Source: Bacteroidota bacterium (GTDB taxonomy: Bacteria; Bacteroidota; Bacteroidia; Bacteroidales; WCHB1-69). Taken from it: a stretch of DNA of 64,000 bases. The position numbers and the translations under genes are program-made. This document shows, one piece after another, positions 39,098 to 49,031 of this stretch (positions are counted from its first letter, which is position 1; every line of letters begins with the position of its first letter). The DNA is taken from contig JAGDMF010000011.1 in assembly GCA_017860455.1 (NCBI GenBank), positions 1 through 64,000 on the forward strand, in the 5' to 3' direction. The notes beneath the pieces were generated by a model. It ran no database searches, was not told the origin of the DNA, and saw only the letters and a program-made list of their open reading frames with translations.

Positions 39098-40366
39098 TTA
39101 TTTTACAACAACTTTAGAAGTATAAGTTCTACCGTTTTGAGTAACTTTTAACATATAGATACCTGATGTTAAATTGTTTACATTAACAGTTAAAGATTCT
39201 TCAGTAGTTTTTTGGTTATAAACCATTTGACCAACGATGTTGAATAATTGAACGTTAGCAGGAGTGTTTTCAGCTAAAGTTACGGTAAAGTTATCCGTTG
39301 CTGGGTTTGGACGAACAGTGATGTTTTTTTGATCAGCTTCATTAACACCAACCCATTGACAATCATCACAAGTTGCATGAAGTAAAATACCAGGACGTCT
39401 TAAGTTTCCGTTCCAAACTTTATTGTGGATATATTTTCCATATAAAAAGAAAGAAGGAGAAGCAACACTGTATTCCATAGCGTTTAATGAAGTACTTTTT
39501 TCATTAACCAATGCTGTTGAACCTTCTGTATTGTATTCAGAACGTGGATCTTCAGTATAATATCCGATAAATCTGCTAATGTCAGTTCCTACAATACTTG
39601 CTAGTGTTCTGTTAGGAGTACCTGATTTGAATGAAAATGCTACAGCAACACTTTTTTGAGAAATATTATTAAATCCTGTTACAGGTAATAATCTGTAGAT
39701 ATAAGAATTTCCAGTGGTATCGTCAACAGTTAAAGGAATTTTTACCTGATAGAATTTGGCATAAGTGGAAGGAGCAATGGTTGCATCAATTTTATTATAA
39801 GCAATGTCAGCTTGTTTGAATGCAGTTGTTGTTCCGTCATAAGTAACTCCAATATAAGAGAAAGAAGGATTAGCAACAACCGTCATTACCAAAGTATCAA
39901 CTATGTTTGCAGCAATACTAGACTCTCTAAAATATGCATAAAGACATCCAATTGAATCAATTGAATAAGTAGGAGTTCCACCAATATGAGGAACGTGAAT
40001 TGGGTTACCCTCATCATCAAGCACGCCATTATACATTTCATACCAAATATCTTCAGTAAAATCAAATACTTGAGCAAAACTGTAGAATTGAGGACGACCA
40101 TCAGTTCCATCATTATAGTTTATAGTAGCAACAGAATCTTGAAGGAATGTTGATCCACCATCCTCTAATGTTTCTCCTAAATAGATTCCTAAATCCTCAG
40201 CATAAGAGAACCACCAAGAACCGGCACCGGCTTTAGAAACATTGTTTAATGTTCTTTTTTGAATAGGAAATTGGTTTTTACCTTCCTTAACAGTTTGTGT
40301 TGATATTTGAGCGAAGCTTAGACTTGCAATCAAAACCAACATTAAAGTTGTGTAAAATTTTTTCAT
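39098..40366 (-). CDS. T9SS type A sorting-domain secreted protein
   Basis: Signal peptide; C-terminal VRPNPATDNFTVTL...NLTSGIYMLKVTQNGRTYTSKVVVK. Confidence 0.85.
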   Translation of the reverse strand: MKKFYTTLMLVLIASLSFAQISTQTVKEGKNQFPIQKRTLNNVSKAGAGSWWFSYAEDLGIYLGETLEDGGSTFLQDSVATINYNDGTDGRPQFYSFAQVFDFTEDIWYEMYNGVLDDEGNPIHVPHIGGTPTYSIDSIGCLYAYFRESSIAANIVDTLVMTVVANPSFSYIGVTYDGTTTAFKQADIAYNKIDATIAPSTYAKFYQVKIPLTVDDTTGNSYIYRLLPVTGFNNISQKSVAVAFSFKSGTPNRTLASIVGTDISRFIGYYTEDPRSEYNTEGSTALVNEKSTSLNAMEYSVASPSFFLYGKYIHNKVWNGNLRRPGILLHATCDDCQWVGVNEADQKNITVRPNPATDNFTVTLAENTPANVQLFNIVGQMVYNQKTTEESLTVNVNNLTSGIYMLKVTQNGRTYTSKVVVK

Positions 40367-40444
40367 TTTTTTAATTTTTTTGAATTGGTTATTAATTAAT
40401 TACGTGAATTTTCTTGTTTTTAAATTTCTTTTTTATACTGGTCG

Positions 40445-40452
40445 CAAAGATA
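40445..40452 (-). promoter_or_regulatory. -7 box TATCTTTG upstream of the 39098-40366 gene
   Basis: CAAAGATA on +. Confidence 0.5.
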
Positions 40453-40490
40453 TATAAAAAAAAATTAAATTTCAATTCATTTTTTTGAAA

Positions 40491-40517
40491 AAAAAGCGGT
40501 CTTTTTGACCGCTTTTT
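40491..40517. terminator. Intrinsic terminator
   Basis: AAAAAGCGGTC-TTTTT-GACCGCTTTTT. Confidence 0.85.
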
Positions 40518-40535
40518 ATAATTTTTTTACATTTT

Positions 40536-42491
40536 CTATCTAATGATCATTTTTTGAGTAGAAGAACCTGTTGTAGTTTTAATATTCACCATATAAAAAC
40601 CGGAGCTTAATGAGGAAACATTGATTTGATATTGATTATTACCATTTTCAAGAGTTACATTTTCAGAATAAACTTCTTGTCCCATCATATTGGAAATGGT
40701 CAAAATTCCGTTTCCGGTTTCTTTGGAAAGCATGGTAATGAAAATTTGTTCTGTAGCAGGATTTGGGTAAAGTCTCATTTCTGACAAACTATTATCTTTA
40801 ATTCCATCGCCAATATTCCAAAGATTTTGATACACTTCCTGACAATTGTTAAATACACCAATATCAGTTTTTGGAATAGAGTATCCAAAAATGCTTATAG
40901 GATTAGTTTCATAACTAACATTAGGAGTTAATCCCGGTACATCTTTTTTATACCACATCATAAATAGTTTCCCCTCGCCGGAATTAGGAGCCATAACAGG
41001 CCACATACTTTCCGATTCATTTTCAGTGATCAACTCACCCATTAATTCGGTATTGATCCAATCCACATAATAGAGATCGCGGTGATAAGATAACCAGCTT
41101 ACATTAGCCTGATCATCCCATGTTGTGCCATTATCATTAGAAACTGTTGCAAAAACACCTCTGAAATAATTGGTATTAGCAACGAATAAATAAGGGTATT
41201 CCAATGTAGAAGTATAAAGCATATATACTTTTCCTCCTTCAGCCACTAAATTGGGGAAAGAAGTTGCACCTGAAAATCTATAACCTATCCAGGTGTAGTT
41301 ATTGGCGAACCAAATGGTATCATCACCGTCGAGATTAGGGCGACCAATACTATATGGCTGATCCCCAACTTCATTTAAAGTATCCATAATGGTTGTATAT
41401 GGAGGAAGATTTTCGTTCCAGTATAAAATATCGCCGGTTCCATGCCAATAGGACCAATAACCGGGTTGACTCTCTTCGTCTCTTTGAACCAAACGGGTTC
41501 CAAAAGCGACATGAACCATTCCATTATCATCAATGGCCGCACTAAAAGTTTCATCATTAACGTAACACTGTGGTAAAAGAGAGTAATCTGAGTCAAAATC
41601 ATCAGGTCCGGGAAAATCAAAAACCAAATGTCTAGTCCAGGTATTACCTCTGTCATTAGATTGTAAGTAGAAAACATCAGAGGATAAACCACCACAAACT
41701 AAAACAACAATACCATTTTTTTCAACAAATTTTATTTTATCAGCGGTAATATTTTTTCTATCTTTATCAAGCATACCTGGCATTAAAACAGGGGTTGACC
41801 ATGTTGCACCACCATCAGTAGATCTAAGATAAACGGTAACACAATTATACCCTTGAAAAAAGTAATTGGTATCACTTTCAGTTTGAGCTGCAATATGAAT
41901 GGTATCACCCTGAACAGCCATTGTTGGCCACAATAATGAGGTACTTGTACTAGTACCATTAGTGTGAGTTGATACAGGACCGGTAAGTGTAGTTTGTGTC
42001 CATGCTCCGGTACCTTTAGTAGTTCTTTTATTGATTACTAAACCAGAACCTGAATGCGAAACAACGATTTCACCTGTACCAAGAGGAGCAATAATACCAA
42101 ATCCGGTACGAACTGTTTCAATCCTTGCATCAGAAGAGGGCATTGCACCCCATGATGTTCCGTTAAAATAATTGTAACCTGTTCCTCTGGTTGGACTTTC
42201 TGTAGTTGAAGTTGTCCAAACAGCAGCAGCAGTACCATCAGGAAATGAGGTAATCGTATTTCTTGATGTACCGTTAGAAATCACATTATAGTGTGTATTT
42301 CCAATCAGATTTCCACTACCATTTCTGATCATTTGAGGCGTAACGATGTCGTCAGAAACCTCAAAACCTGTAGCATGTGAATATTTCACTTGTTGAGGAG
42401 TTGTTACATTTTTTGATACTTTTACAGGTGCTTGAGCAAATAAAGCAACAACTGTCAGCATCAAAATACTAATTGATAACCATTTTTTCAT
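40536..42491 (-). CDS. T9SS type A sorting-domain protein, sialidase/BNR-like repeats
   Basis: STDGGATWSTP, SNDRGNTWTRH Asp-box motifs; C-terminal LYPNPATEQIFI...SSLSSGFYMVNIKTTTGSSTQKMIIR. Confidence 0.82.
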   Translation of the reverse strand: MKKWLSISILMLTVVALFAQAPVKVSKNVTTPQQVKYSHATGFEVSDDIVTPQMIRNGSGNLIGNTHYNVISNGTSRNTITSFPDGTAAAVWTTSTTESPTRGTGYNYFNGTSWGAMPSSDARIETVRTGFGIIAPLGTGEIVVSHSGSGLVINKRTTKGTGAWTQTTLTGPVSTHTNGTSTSTSLLWPTMAVQGDTIHIAAQTESDTNYFFQGYNCVTVYLRSTDGGATWSTPVLMPGMLDKDRKNITADKIKFVEKNGIVVLVCGGLSSDVFYLQSNDRGNTWTRHLVFDFPGPDDFDSDYSLLPQCYVNDETFSAAIDDNGMVHVAFGTRLVQRDEESQPGYWSYWHGTGDILYWNENLPPYTTIMDTLNEVGDQPYSIGRPNLDGDDTIWFANNYTWIGYRFSGATSFPNLVAEGGKVYMLYTSTLEYPYLFVANTNYFRGVFATVSNDNGTTWDDQANVSWLSYHRDLYYVDWINTELMGELITENESESMWPVMAPNSGEGKLFMMWYKKDVPGLTPNVSYETNPISIFGYSIPKTDIGVFNNCQEVYQNLWNIGDGIKDNSLSEMRLYPNPATEQIFITMLSKETGNGILTISNMMGQEVYSENVTLENGNNQYQINVSSLSSGFYMVNIKTTTGSSTQKMIIR

Positions 42492-42527
42492 AATACTCTG
42501 TTTAAATTAATACGATAAAATTGGGTG

Positions 42528-42535
42528 CAAATATA
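42528..42535 (-). promoter_or_regulatory. -7 box TATATTTG upstream of the 40536-42491 gene
   Basis: CAAATATA on +; same octamer as the tracrRNA -7 box. Confidence 0.5.
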
Positions 42536-42631
42536 ACAAATTTTTTTAATTCTCCAATTTATTTCATCAATTATAAAAAATAAAAAAAGGGCAGTGTATG
42601 ATGCCCTTTTTAATAGATAAGTTTCAAAAAA

Positions 42632-44575
42632 TTAGCGAACGATAAATTTTTGAGTGGTTGAACCAGCTTGAGTACGAATAGTTGCCATATAGAAACCGGC
42701 ACCAAAGTCAGATACACTTACTTGATATTGATTATTGCCATTTTCAATAGCAATATTTGCAGAATAGATTACTTGTCCCATAATATTAGTAACGGTTAAT
42801 GTGCCGTTAGCATTTTCTTTTGACATTACGTTAATTGTAATTTCGTTAGTAGCTGGATTAGGGAATAATCTAAGATCTGATAATGTATTATCTTTAATAC
42901 CTTCTGCATTCCAAATACCTTGTTCAATTTCTTTTGTATTTTTGTAAATACCGATATCTTCCTTTGGAATATTAAATCCGTAAACATCAGTAACACTAGA
43001 AGGATTGAAATCTGCAATACATCCTGGAATTGGATCCACATACCACATCATATTTAACTTGTTATTGGAAGAGTTATGAGCCATAATTGGAAGAAAACTT
43101 TCCATTTCGTTGTAAACCATCAATTCACCAAAAAGTTCAGTTTGTTCCCAATCTACAAAATACATTTCAGGATGATAGGACAACCAGGATACACTATCCA
43201 AGTCATTCCAAGTTGCACCGTTATTATTGGAAACAGTTGCAAAAACACCAAGATAATATTCATTGGTTGCTTGGCTTAGATAAGGAGCTTCAAGTAATGC
43301 GTTGTACACTAGATATACTTTACCACCTTCAGCAACGATTTGAGGGAAAGTGATTGATCCTAAAGTTTTACTATTACCATAATCAGGTTGTTCAAAACCA
43401 TTCATAAACCAGATGGTATCATCACTATCTAAGTTAGGACGACCAATTCTACCTGCATAAGCTTCAACAGTATTGGTATCAAACGGAACTGTAAATGCTG
43501 GCATGGTAGAGTTCCAATAAATAAGATTATCATAAGCCCACCATAAAGAGTACTCATTTGCTGCATTTTCTTCTGTTCTGGCACACATTAATGTTCCAAA
43601 AGCAACATGAACAATACCGTCATCACCAATAGCGATAGAAGCGGTATAGTCATTTAAGACAGTCATTGGGAAAGTTCCGGTTGTGAAATCAAAATTTGGG
43701 CCACCTGCGAAAGGATAAACGGAATGTTTAGTCCAGGTATCACCTCGGTCATTTGATTCAATATAGAAAGTTTCACCAAATTTTTCAGAAATGAGACAAA
43801 CTAATTTTCCATTTTTTGCCACTAATGTATAATTATCAGCCATCTCTTTGTTTTCATTAGCCATAGCAGGAATCAATTGAGGAGTTTGCCAAGTAGTTCC
43901 ACCATCATTAGATCTGTAATACAAAACAGGGGTGTGAATACCTTGATAAAGAGCACCCGTTTCATTATCGGTACATGCAAAAAGATGAACAGTATCTCCC
44001 TGTGTTGCAATAGAAGGCCACAATAATACGGTATTACTTGCATTACCATCATGACCAGGTCCTAAAAGAATTGTTTGTGTCCATGCACCTGTTCCTTTAG
44101 TAGCTCTTTTATTGATCACAAGTCCAGTACTACCATTATGTGAAACAACGATTTCACCTTGGTTAAGTGGAGCAATACAACCCCAACCGGTACGCATTGT
44201 TTCAATTCTACCGGTAGCTGGATCAGCTACAGGACCCCATGAAGTTCCATTGAAATAATTGTATCCGGTTCCTCTTTCTGCTGAAACATGCCCTGTGATC
44301 CAAGTAGCACCAACAGTACCATCTTCCCAATTAGTAATTGTATTTCTTGCTAAACCATTTGTGTATATATCATAAAATGTAGATCCAATTTTTGAAGTTG
44401 CCCCATTTCTCATAAATAAGGGAGCATCGTTAACTGGTGTGATTTCATTACCGTTAAGGGCTTTTTGCTTAGCGGGAACATTTACATGTTGGTTCGGTCT
44501 TGTTATTTTAGTCTGAGCTTGAACTAAAACCACAAATGCCAACATTACAACTAAAAATGATAAAATTTTTCTCAT
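42632..44575 (-). CDS. T9SS type A sorting-domain protein, sialidase/BNR-like repeats (paralog of the previous)
   Basis: SNDGGTTWQTP, SNDRGDTWTKH; C-terminal LFPNPATNEITINV...GFYMATIRTQAGSTTQKFIVR; collinear similarity to 40536-42491. Confidence 0.82.
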   Translation of the reverse strand: MRKILSFLVVMLAFVVLVQAQTKITRPNQHVNVPAKQKALNGNEITPVNDAPLFMRNGATSKIGSTFYDIYTNGLARNTITNWEDGTVGATWITGHVSAERGTGYNYFNGTSWGPVADPATGRIETMRTGWGCIAPLNQGEIVVSHNGSTGLVINKRATKGTGAWTQTILLGPGHDGNASNTVLLWPSIATQGDTVHLFACTDNETGALYQGIHTPVLYYRSNDGGTTWQTPQLIPAMANENKEMADNYTLVAKNGKLVCLISEKFGETFYIESNDRGDTWTKHSVYPFAGGPNFDFTTGTFPMTVLNDYTASIAIGDDGIVHVAFGTLMCARTEENAANEYSLWWAYDNLIYWNSTMPAFTVPFDTNTVEAYAGRIGRPNLDSDDTIWFMNGFEQPDYGNSKTLGSITFPQIVAEGGKVYLVYNALLEAPYLSQATNEYYLGVFATVSNNNGATWNDLDSVSWLSYHPEMYFVDWEQTELFGELMVYNEMESFLPIMAHNSSNNKLNMMWYVDPIPGCIADFNPSSVTDVYGFNIPKEDIGIYKNTKEIEQGIWNAEGIKDNTLSDLRLFPNPATNEITINVMSKENANGTLTVTNIMGQVIYSANIAIENGNNQYQVSVSDFGAGFYMATIRTQAGSTTQKFIVR

Positions 44576-44611
44576 AATAATATAATTTGGTTAATAATTG
44601 AATACTGACCA

Positions 44612-44619
44612 CAAAGATA
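44612..44619 (-). promoter_or_regulatory. -7 box TATCTTTG upstream of the 42632-44575 gene
   Basis: CAAAGATA on +. Confidence 0.5.
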
Positions 44620-44687
44620 TATAAATAAAATAATAAATGCTACAAAAAGTAGTAAAAAAATGTTAAAAGGTCAAAATAGCCTACGAA

Positions 44688-45995
44688 CTACTTTTTTCTG
44701 AAATATATTTCTATTGGAACTCCCGAGAAATTCCACATCTCTCGGATCTTATTTTCCAAAAATCTTTTGTAATTTTCTTTAATATATTGGGGAAGATTAC
44801 AGAAAAAGGCAAAAGCAGGGAATGGGGTTGGCAATTGAGTCACATACTTAATTCTTACCACTTTATCTTTAACAACAGGAGGTGGAAACTGTTTAATTAA
44901 ATCTAAAAGTTTATCGTTCAATTCAGAGGTTGAAATTTTTCGGTTGCGATTATTATTCACTTCAACAGCTGTTTCTAACACTTTAAATATTCTTTGTTTA
45001 TTAATTACGGAAGTAAAAATGATAGGCACATTTTTAAAAGGTGCAATTTTGTCTCGGATAAGATCCTCATATTCTTTTAAGGTTTTATGATCTTTTTCAA
45101 CTAAATCCCATTTATTCATTACAATAACAACTCCTTTTCTATTTCTGGCTGCTAAACTAAAAATATTCACATCCTGAGCATCAAAACCCTGAGCAGCATC
45201 ACACATTAAAATACAGACATCGCTATTTTCAATGGCACGAACGGCTCTCATAACAGAGTAAAATTCCAGATTCTCTTCTACTTTCCCTTTTTTGCGCAAT
45301 CCGGCCGTATCAACCAAATAAAAATCAAAGCCAAAGCTATTGTATCTGGTGTATATGGAATCCCGGGTTGTCCCAGCCAATGGAGTTACAATATGTTGAT
45401 CTTTTCCAAGAAATGTGTTCACGATGGAGGATTTTCCCACATTTGGTTTCCCTACAATCGTAATTTTGGGAAGGTTATCATTTTCTGATACAGGAATATC
45501 ATTAGAAAAATGGGTAACTACCTGATCTAACAACTCTCCTGTTCCACTTCCCGAAGCAGCAGAGATTGGAAAAATCATTTCGAACCCCAAAGAATAAAAC
45601 TCAGCATAATCATAAAAGTTGCTGGGGGAATCAATTTTATTAACAACCAGATAGAATGGTTTTTTACATTTTCGTAAAATATTGGCAACATCCTGATCTA
45701 AAGGTGAAACACCTTCTCTTCCATCTACTAAAAAAAGGATCACATCCGATTCTTCAATCGCTAAATTTACCTGTTTTCTGATTTCGAGTTCGAAAATATC
45801 ATCTGAACCAACAACATAACCACCGGTATCGATAACGGAAAAATCGAATCCATTCCAATCTCCTCTACCATAGTTTCGGTCTCTGGTTACACCGGCTATT
45901 GAATCTACAATAGCTTCCTGTGATTGTGTTAATCTATTAAAAAGTGTTGATTTTCCAACATTTGGAGTGCCAACTAATGAAACAATGTTTCCCAT
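44688..45995 (-). CDS. der: Ribosome biogenesis GTPase Der (EngA)
   Basis: Two G domains: GTPNVGKSTLFNRLTQSQEAIV and GKPNVGKSSIVNTFLGKDQHIVTPLAGTTRDSI. Confidence 0.97.
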   Translation of the reverse strand: MGNIVSLVGTPNVGKSTLFNRLTQSQEAIVDSIAGVTRDRNYGRGDWNGFDFSVIDTGGYVVGSDDIFELEIRKQVNLAIEESDVILFLVDGREGVSPLDQDVANILRKCKKPFYLVVNKIDSPSNFYDYAEFYSLGFEMIFPISAASGSGTGELLDQVVTHFSNDIPVSENDNLPKITIVGKPNVGKSSIVNTFLGKDQHIVTPLAGTTRDSIYTRYNSFGFDFYLVDTAGLRKKGKVEENLEFYSVMRAVRAIENSDVCILMCDAAQGFDAQDVNIFSLAARNRKGVVIVMNKWDLVEKDHKTLKEYEDLIRDKIAPFKNVPIIFTSVINKQRIFKVLETAVEVNNNRNRKISTSELNDKLLDLIKQFPPPVVKDKVVRIKYVTQLPTPFPAFAFFCNLPQYIKENYKRFLENKIREMWNFSGVPIEIYFRKK

Positions 45996-46011
45996 AATAA
46001 TTTTTTTTGAC

Positions 46012-46884
46012 TTATAAAATATTTGCTAATTGTTCTTTCAGCTTCTCAGCCTCATCCTTCATAGCAACAACAATTTGTTGTATATTAAAGTGATTGCATT
46101 TAGATCCAATCGTATTGATCTCTCTTCCCATTTCCTGAGCAATAAATCCAAGTTTTTTTCCTGGAGAAGAAGATTCATGAATGGTTTCTAAAAAATAATC
46201 ACAATGTTTTTTCAATCTGACTTTTTCTTCAGTTATATCTAATTTTTCAATATAAAAAATCAGTTCCTGTTCAAAGCGGTTTGGATCATATTTACCGGTT
46301 AATTGAGCTTTTTCCAGAGCATCTTCCATCCTTTTTCTTATTGTTCCAATCCTTTCTTCTTCAAAAGGGGTAATCTCTTGTAACAATTGTTGGATTGTAT
46401 TAACCCTTAAAATAGTATCATCTGCTAAAACTTTACCTTCTGAAGATCTGAATTCTGTTACCATTTTACAGGTATCCACAATAGCAGTTTTTAATTGTTC
46501 CCAAACAGTTTCTGACAACTCCTCTTTGGGTGAGGAGATCACATCCGGCATCTTTAAGGTCTGTAAAAAAAGATCAGAATTATTTTGATTTCCCACAAAA
46601 TCAGAAAGGTTATTAAGCTGTTCAAAATAGAGTTTTGCCAGTTCGAAATCGATGGATGTGGTGAGAGATGAAGCTTTGTCAATATATATGGCTACATCAA
46701 TTTTCCCTCTTTCGAGTTGTTGGGATATGATTCCTCTGATCTCGTTTTCTTTATCTCTAAACAAAGAGGAGATACGGGTATTCAAATCCAATTGTTTACT
46801 ATTGAGGGATCTTATTTCGATAATGACACTTTTATGATCTAAAGTGACATTTGATTTACCGAAGCCGGTCATTGATTGAATCAT
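46012..46884 (-). CDS. YicC family protein
   Basis: MIQSMTGFGKSN; C-terminal GKKLGFIAQEMGREINTIGSKCN. Confidence 0.94.
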   Translation of the reverse strand: MIQSMTGFGKSNVTLDHKSVIIEIRSLNSKQLDLNTRISSLFRDKENEIRGIISQQLERGKIDVAIYIDKASSLTTSIDFELAKLYFEQLNNLSDFVGNQNNSDLFLQTLKMPDVISSPKEELSETVWEQLKTAIVDTCKMVTEFRSSEGKVLADDTILRVNTIQQLLQEITPFEEERIGTIRKRMEDALEKAQLTGKYDPNRFEQELIFYIEKLDITEEKVRLKKHCDYFLETIHESSSPGKKLGFIAQEMGREINTIGSKCNHFNIQQIVVAMKDEAEKLKEQLANIL

Positions 46885-46902
46885 ATCCAGTTTTTTTAAT
46901 AA

Positions 46903-46923
46903 AAAGGGTAGCTTACGCCACCC
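46903..46923 (-). terminator. Candidate intrinsic terminator after yicC
   Basis: Minus strand GGGTGGC-GTAA-GCTACCC-TTTTT, though it sits downstream of exbD rather than at the yicC end. Confidence 0.4.
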
Positions 46924-46959
46924 TAAAGTATTTTTTAAATATAAAAACCAACAAATTAT

Positions 46960-47454
46960 TTATTGATTTTCTTGTGAAACCTTCTTTCCGGTAGCGTAAT
47001 TGATTTTCAATGCGCTATTGTTACGAAGTTCCTGTTTGATGATATTTACATATCTCATTTGAACATCCTTGTCCACCTTTAAAGAAAAAGTCAATTTATT
47101 TTTATCATTTTCGTCTAAAGGAGCTTTACGAGCAATAATAAACTCTTTAACACTATTTTCAAGGTCTTCAGGTTTAATAGTTTGATCATCGAGTTGAACA
47201 GAGATCTTTCCGGGAGGTAATGTATTCTCTTTATTACTAATTGGAGCACCAATATAAATAGTAGCAACTAAAGATTTTTTTTCCAGCTTTTGGATTTCAG
47301 ATGCTGTTGGAACTTTTAAAAGAACCTTAATATTGGTTTCACGCATATTGGTAATAACCATGAAGAAGAATAAGAACATGAAAATAATGTCCGACATCGA
47401 ACCTGTGTTAATTTCAGGAACTTCCTTTTTTTCGTCTTTTCTAAATCTTGCCAT
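46960..47454 (-). CDS. ExbD/TolR family biopolymer transport protein
   Basis: EINTGSMSDIIFMFLFFFMVITNM. Confidence 0.85.
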   Translation of the reverse strand: MARFRKDEKKEVPEINTGSMSDIIFMFLFFFMVITNMRETNIKVLLKVPTASEIQKLEKKSLVATIYIGAPISNKENTLPPGKISVQLDDQTIKPEDLENSVKEFIIARKAPLDENDKNKLTFSLKVDKDVQMRYVNIIKQELRNNSALKINYATGKKVSQENQ

Positions 47455-47466
47455 AATCTTCCGTTT

Positions 47467-48039
47467 TTATTGAGCTTGGTTATTCAAATCGTTAGGTTTT
47501 GCCTCAGAAATTTGCATAGGTACAGCAATTTTAATGGCATTTTGAATAGCAGTATCCAGTGTACTATATTTTTTTCCAAAATACTGATTGGCTACTTTAT
47601 CACGTAATTCATTTACAGCTTTTTCCAATTCATTTTGAACTTGAACATAGATATCATAAGAAGTACTTTGGTCATTTTTCAAAGAAACAACTCCTTGAGA
47701 AACCATGAAATCGCCAATGAAGTTGATTGATTTTCTTTCTTTAACAGGAAGATCTTCAGAGTTATTAGCATTTTCCAAAAACTCTTTAGCTTTATCTTTT
47801 AATTCGGAAACGGTAATAATGGAACCATTAGCACTAATCTCATTTTTAAAGTTAACAACCACTTCCAAGACATTTCTTCGGTTAACGGGAGCTGTAACAA
47901 TATCAGTTGCAGGAGGTGGAAGTTTTCTAGGAATTCCTTGTTCCGTATTGATAGAAGAGGTCAACAAGAAGAATGTTAACAATAGAAAAGAGATATCTGC
48001 CATAGAACCAGTATTGATTCCGGGTGTTTTTCTAGCCAT
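47467..48039 (-). CDS. ExbD/TolR family biopolymer transport protein
   Basis: GINTGSMADISFLLLTFFLLTSSINTEQGIPRKLPP. Confidence 0.88.
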   Translation of the reverse strand: MARKTPGINTGSMADISFLLLTFFLLTSSINTEQGIPRKLPPPATDIVTAPVNRRNVLEVVVNFKNEISANGSIITVSELKDKAKEFLENANNSEDLPVKERKSINFIGDFMVSQGVVSLKNDQSTSYDIYVQVQNELEKAVNELRDKVANQYFGKKYSTLDTAIQNAIKIAVPMQISEAKPNDLNNQAQ

Positions 48040-48040
48040 T

Positions 48041-48991
48041 TTATCTATATTTTTTAATGGTATTCATAATCATTGATCCAACAATCATCAAAAGTGTTCC
48101 GAAGAATATCACATAGAATACGATCAAGCCTGAGCCAACCCATTTCATTAGAGAACTGCTAACCTGAAGTTCAACAGCTTTATCAGTTAATTCTCCTGAA
48201 GAAACGAAATATCCTATAACGGCAACAATAACAATTGCTAATAATCCTAAGATTCCACCAATATTTGATTTAAAGTTTTTAACCATTTGGTAAATGAAGA
48301 ATACTACAAGAAGTCCTAAAGTCAAGAAAAATACGATATAGGAGAAATAGATAGAATAATCGATATAAAAGCTTTGAGTTGTATAATCTGAGATAGATAC
48401 AATATAAGATTTTAAATCTAACTCTTTTTTATTTTTTGAATTAAATGAGTTGATTTCTTGAATTTTATTTAATACACTGGTTGCAGCTTTAATGTTTTCA
48501 TTTTGTAAAAGATACTCTTGTTTTAAAACAGTATAATCACTTTCCAATGTTTTAATATAAGCAGGAAGATCCTGAATGGTTTTAATTTTAGCAAAACCAT
48601 CTGTATAATAAGCACTATTTTTGGCTTCTTTGAAAAGTTTAGCAGAATATTCAGGGAAAGCAGCTACATAAGCATCAAATTTTCCTTGATTATCTTTAAT
48701 TTCTTTTAGAGATGTGATATATGTGTAAAAAATATCTCTTTGTAACGATTCTTTTTTAAGTTCAGCATTAGATTCGTTGATTTGAGCGTCATATTTTTTA
48801 ACAAAATCGGGAAGTGTTTCAACTTTTAAAGACTTAACATCTTTAATCATTTCAGGATTTGATTCTTTTACTTTATTTGCAGCAAAGTAGGTTACTTTTG
48901 ATGCATCATCGAAACTGACAGAAAAGACCAGTCCCAAGACGCAAGCAATACCTGCAATAGTAAAGACAATTATATTAACAATTTTTCTCAT
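48041..48991 (-). CDS. Hypothetical multi-TM protein with long extracytoplasmic segment, in the exbB/exbD operon
   Basis: N-terminal TM, ~200 aa coiled-coil-like segment, three C-terminal TM helices. Confidence 0.6.
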   Translation of the reverse strand: MRKIVNIIVFTIAGIACVLGLVFSVSFDDASKVTYFAANKVKESNPEMIKDVKSLKVETLPDFVKKYDAQINESNAELKKESLQRDIFYTYITSLKEIKDNQGKFDAYVAAFPEYSAKLFKEAKNSAYYTDGFAKIKTIQDLPAYIKTLESDYTVLKQEYLLQNENIKAATSVLNKIQEINSFNSKNKKELDLKSYIVSISDYTTQSFYIDYSIYFSYIVFFLTLGLLVVFFIYQMVKNFKSNIGGILGLLAIVIVAVIGYFVSSGELTDKAVELQVSSSLMKWVGSGLIVFYVIFFGTLLMIVGSMIMNTIKKYR

Positions 48992-49031
48992 AACTTTCTA
49001 TGGTTCGTTAAGGTTAAAACGTTTTCAAAAA

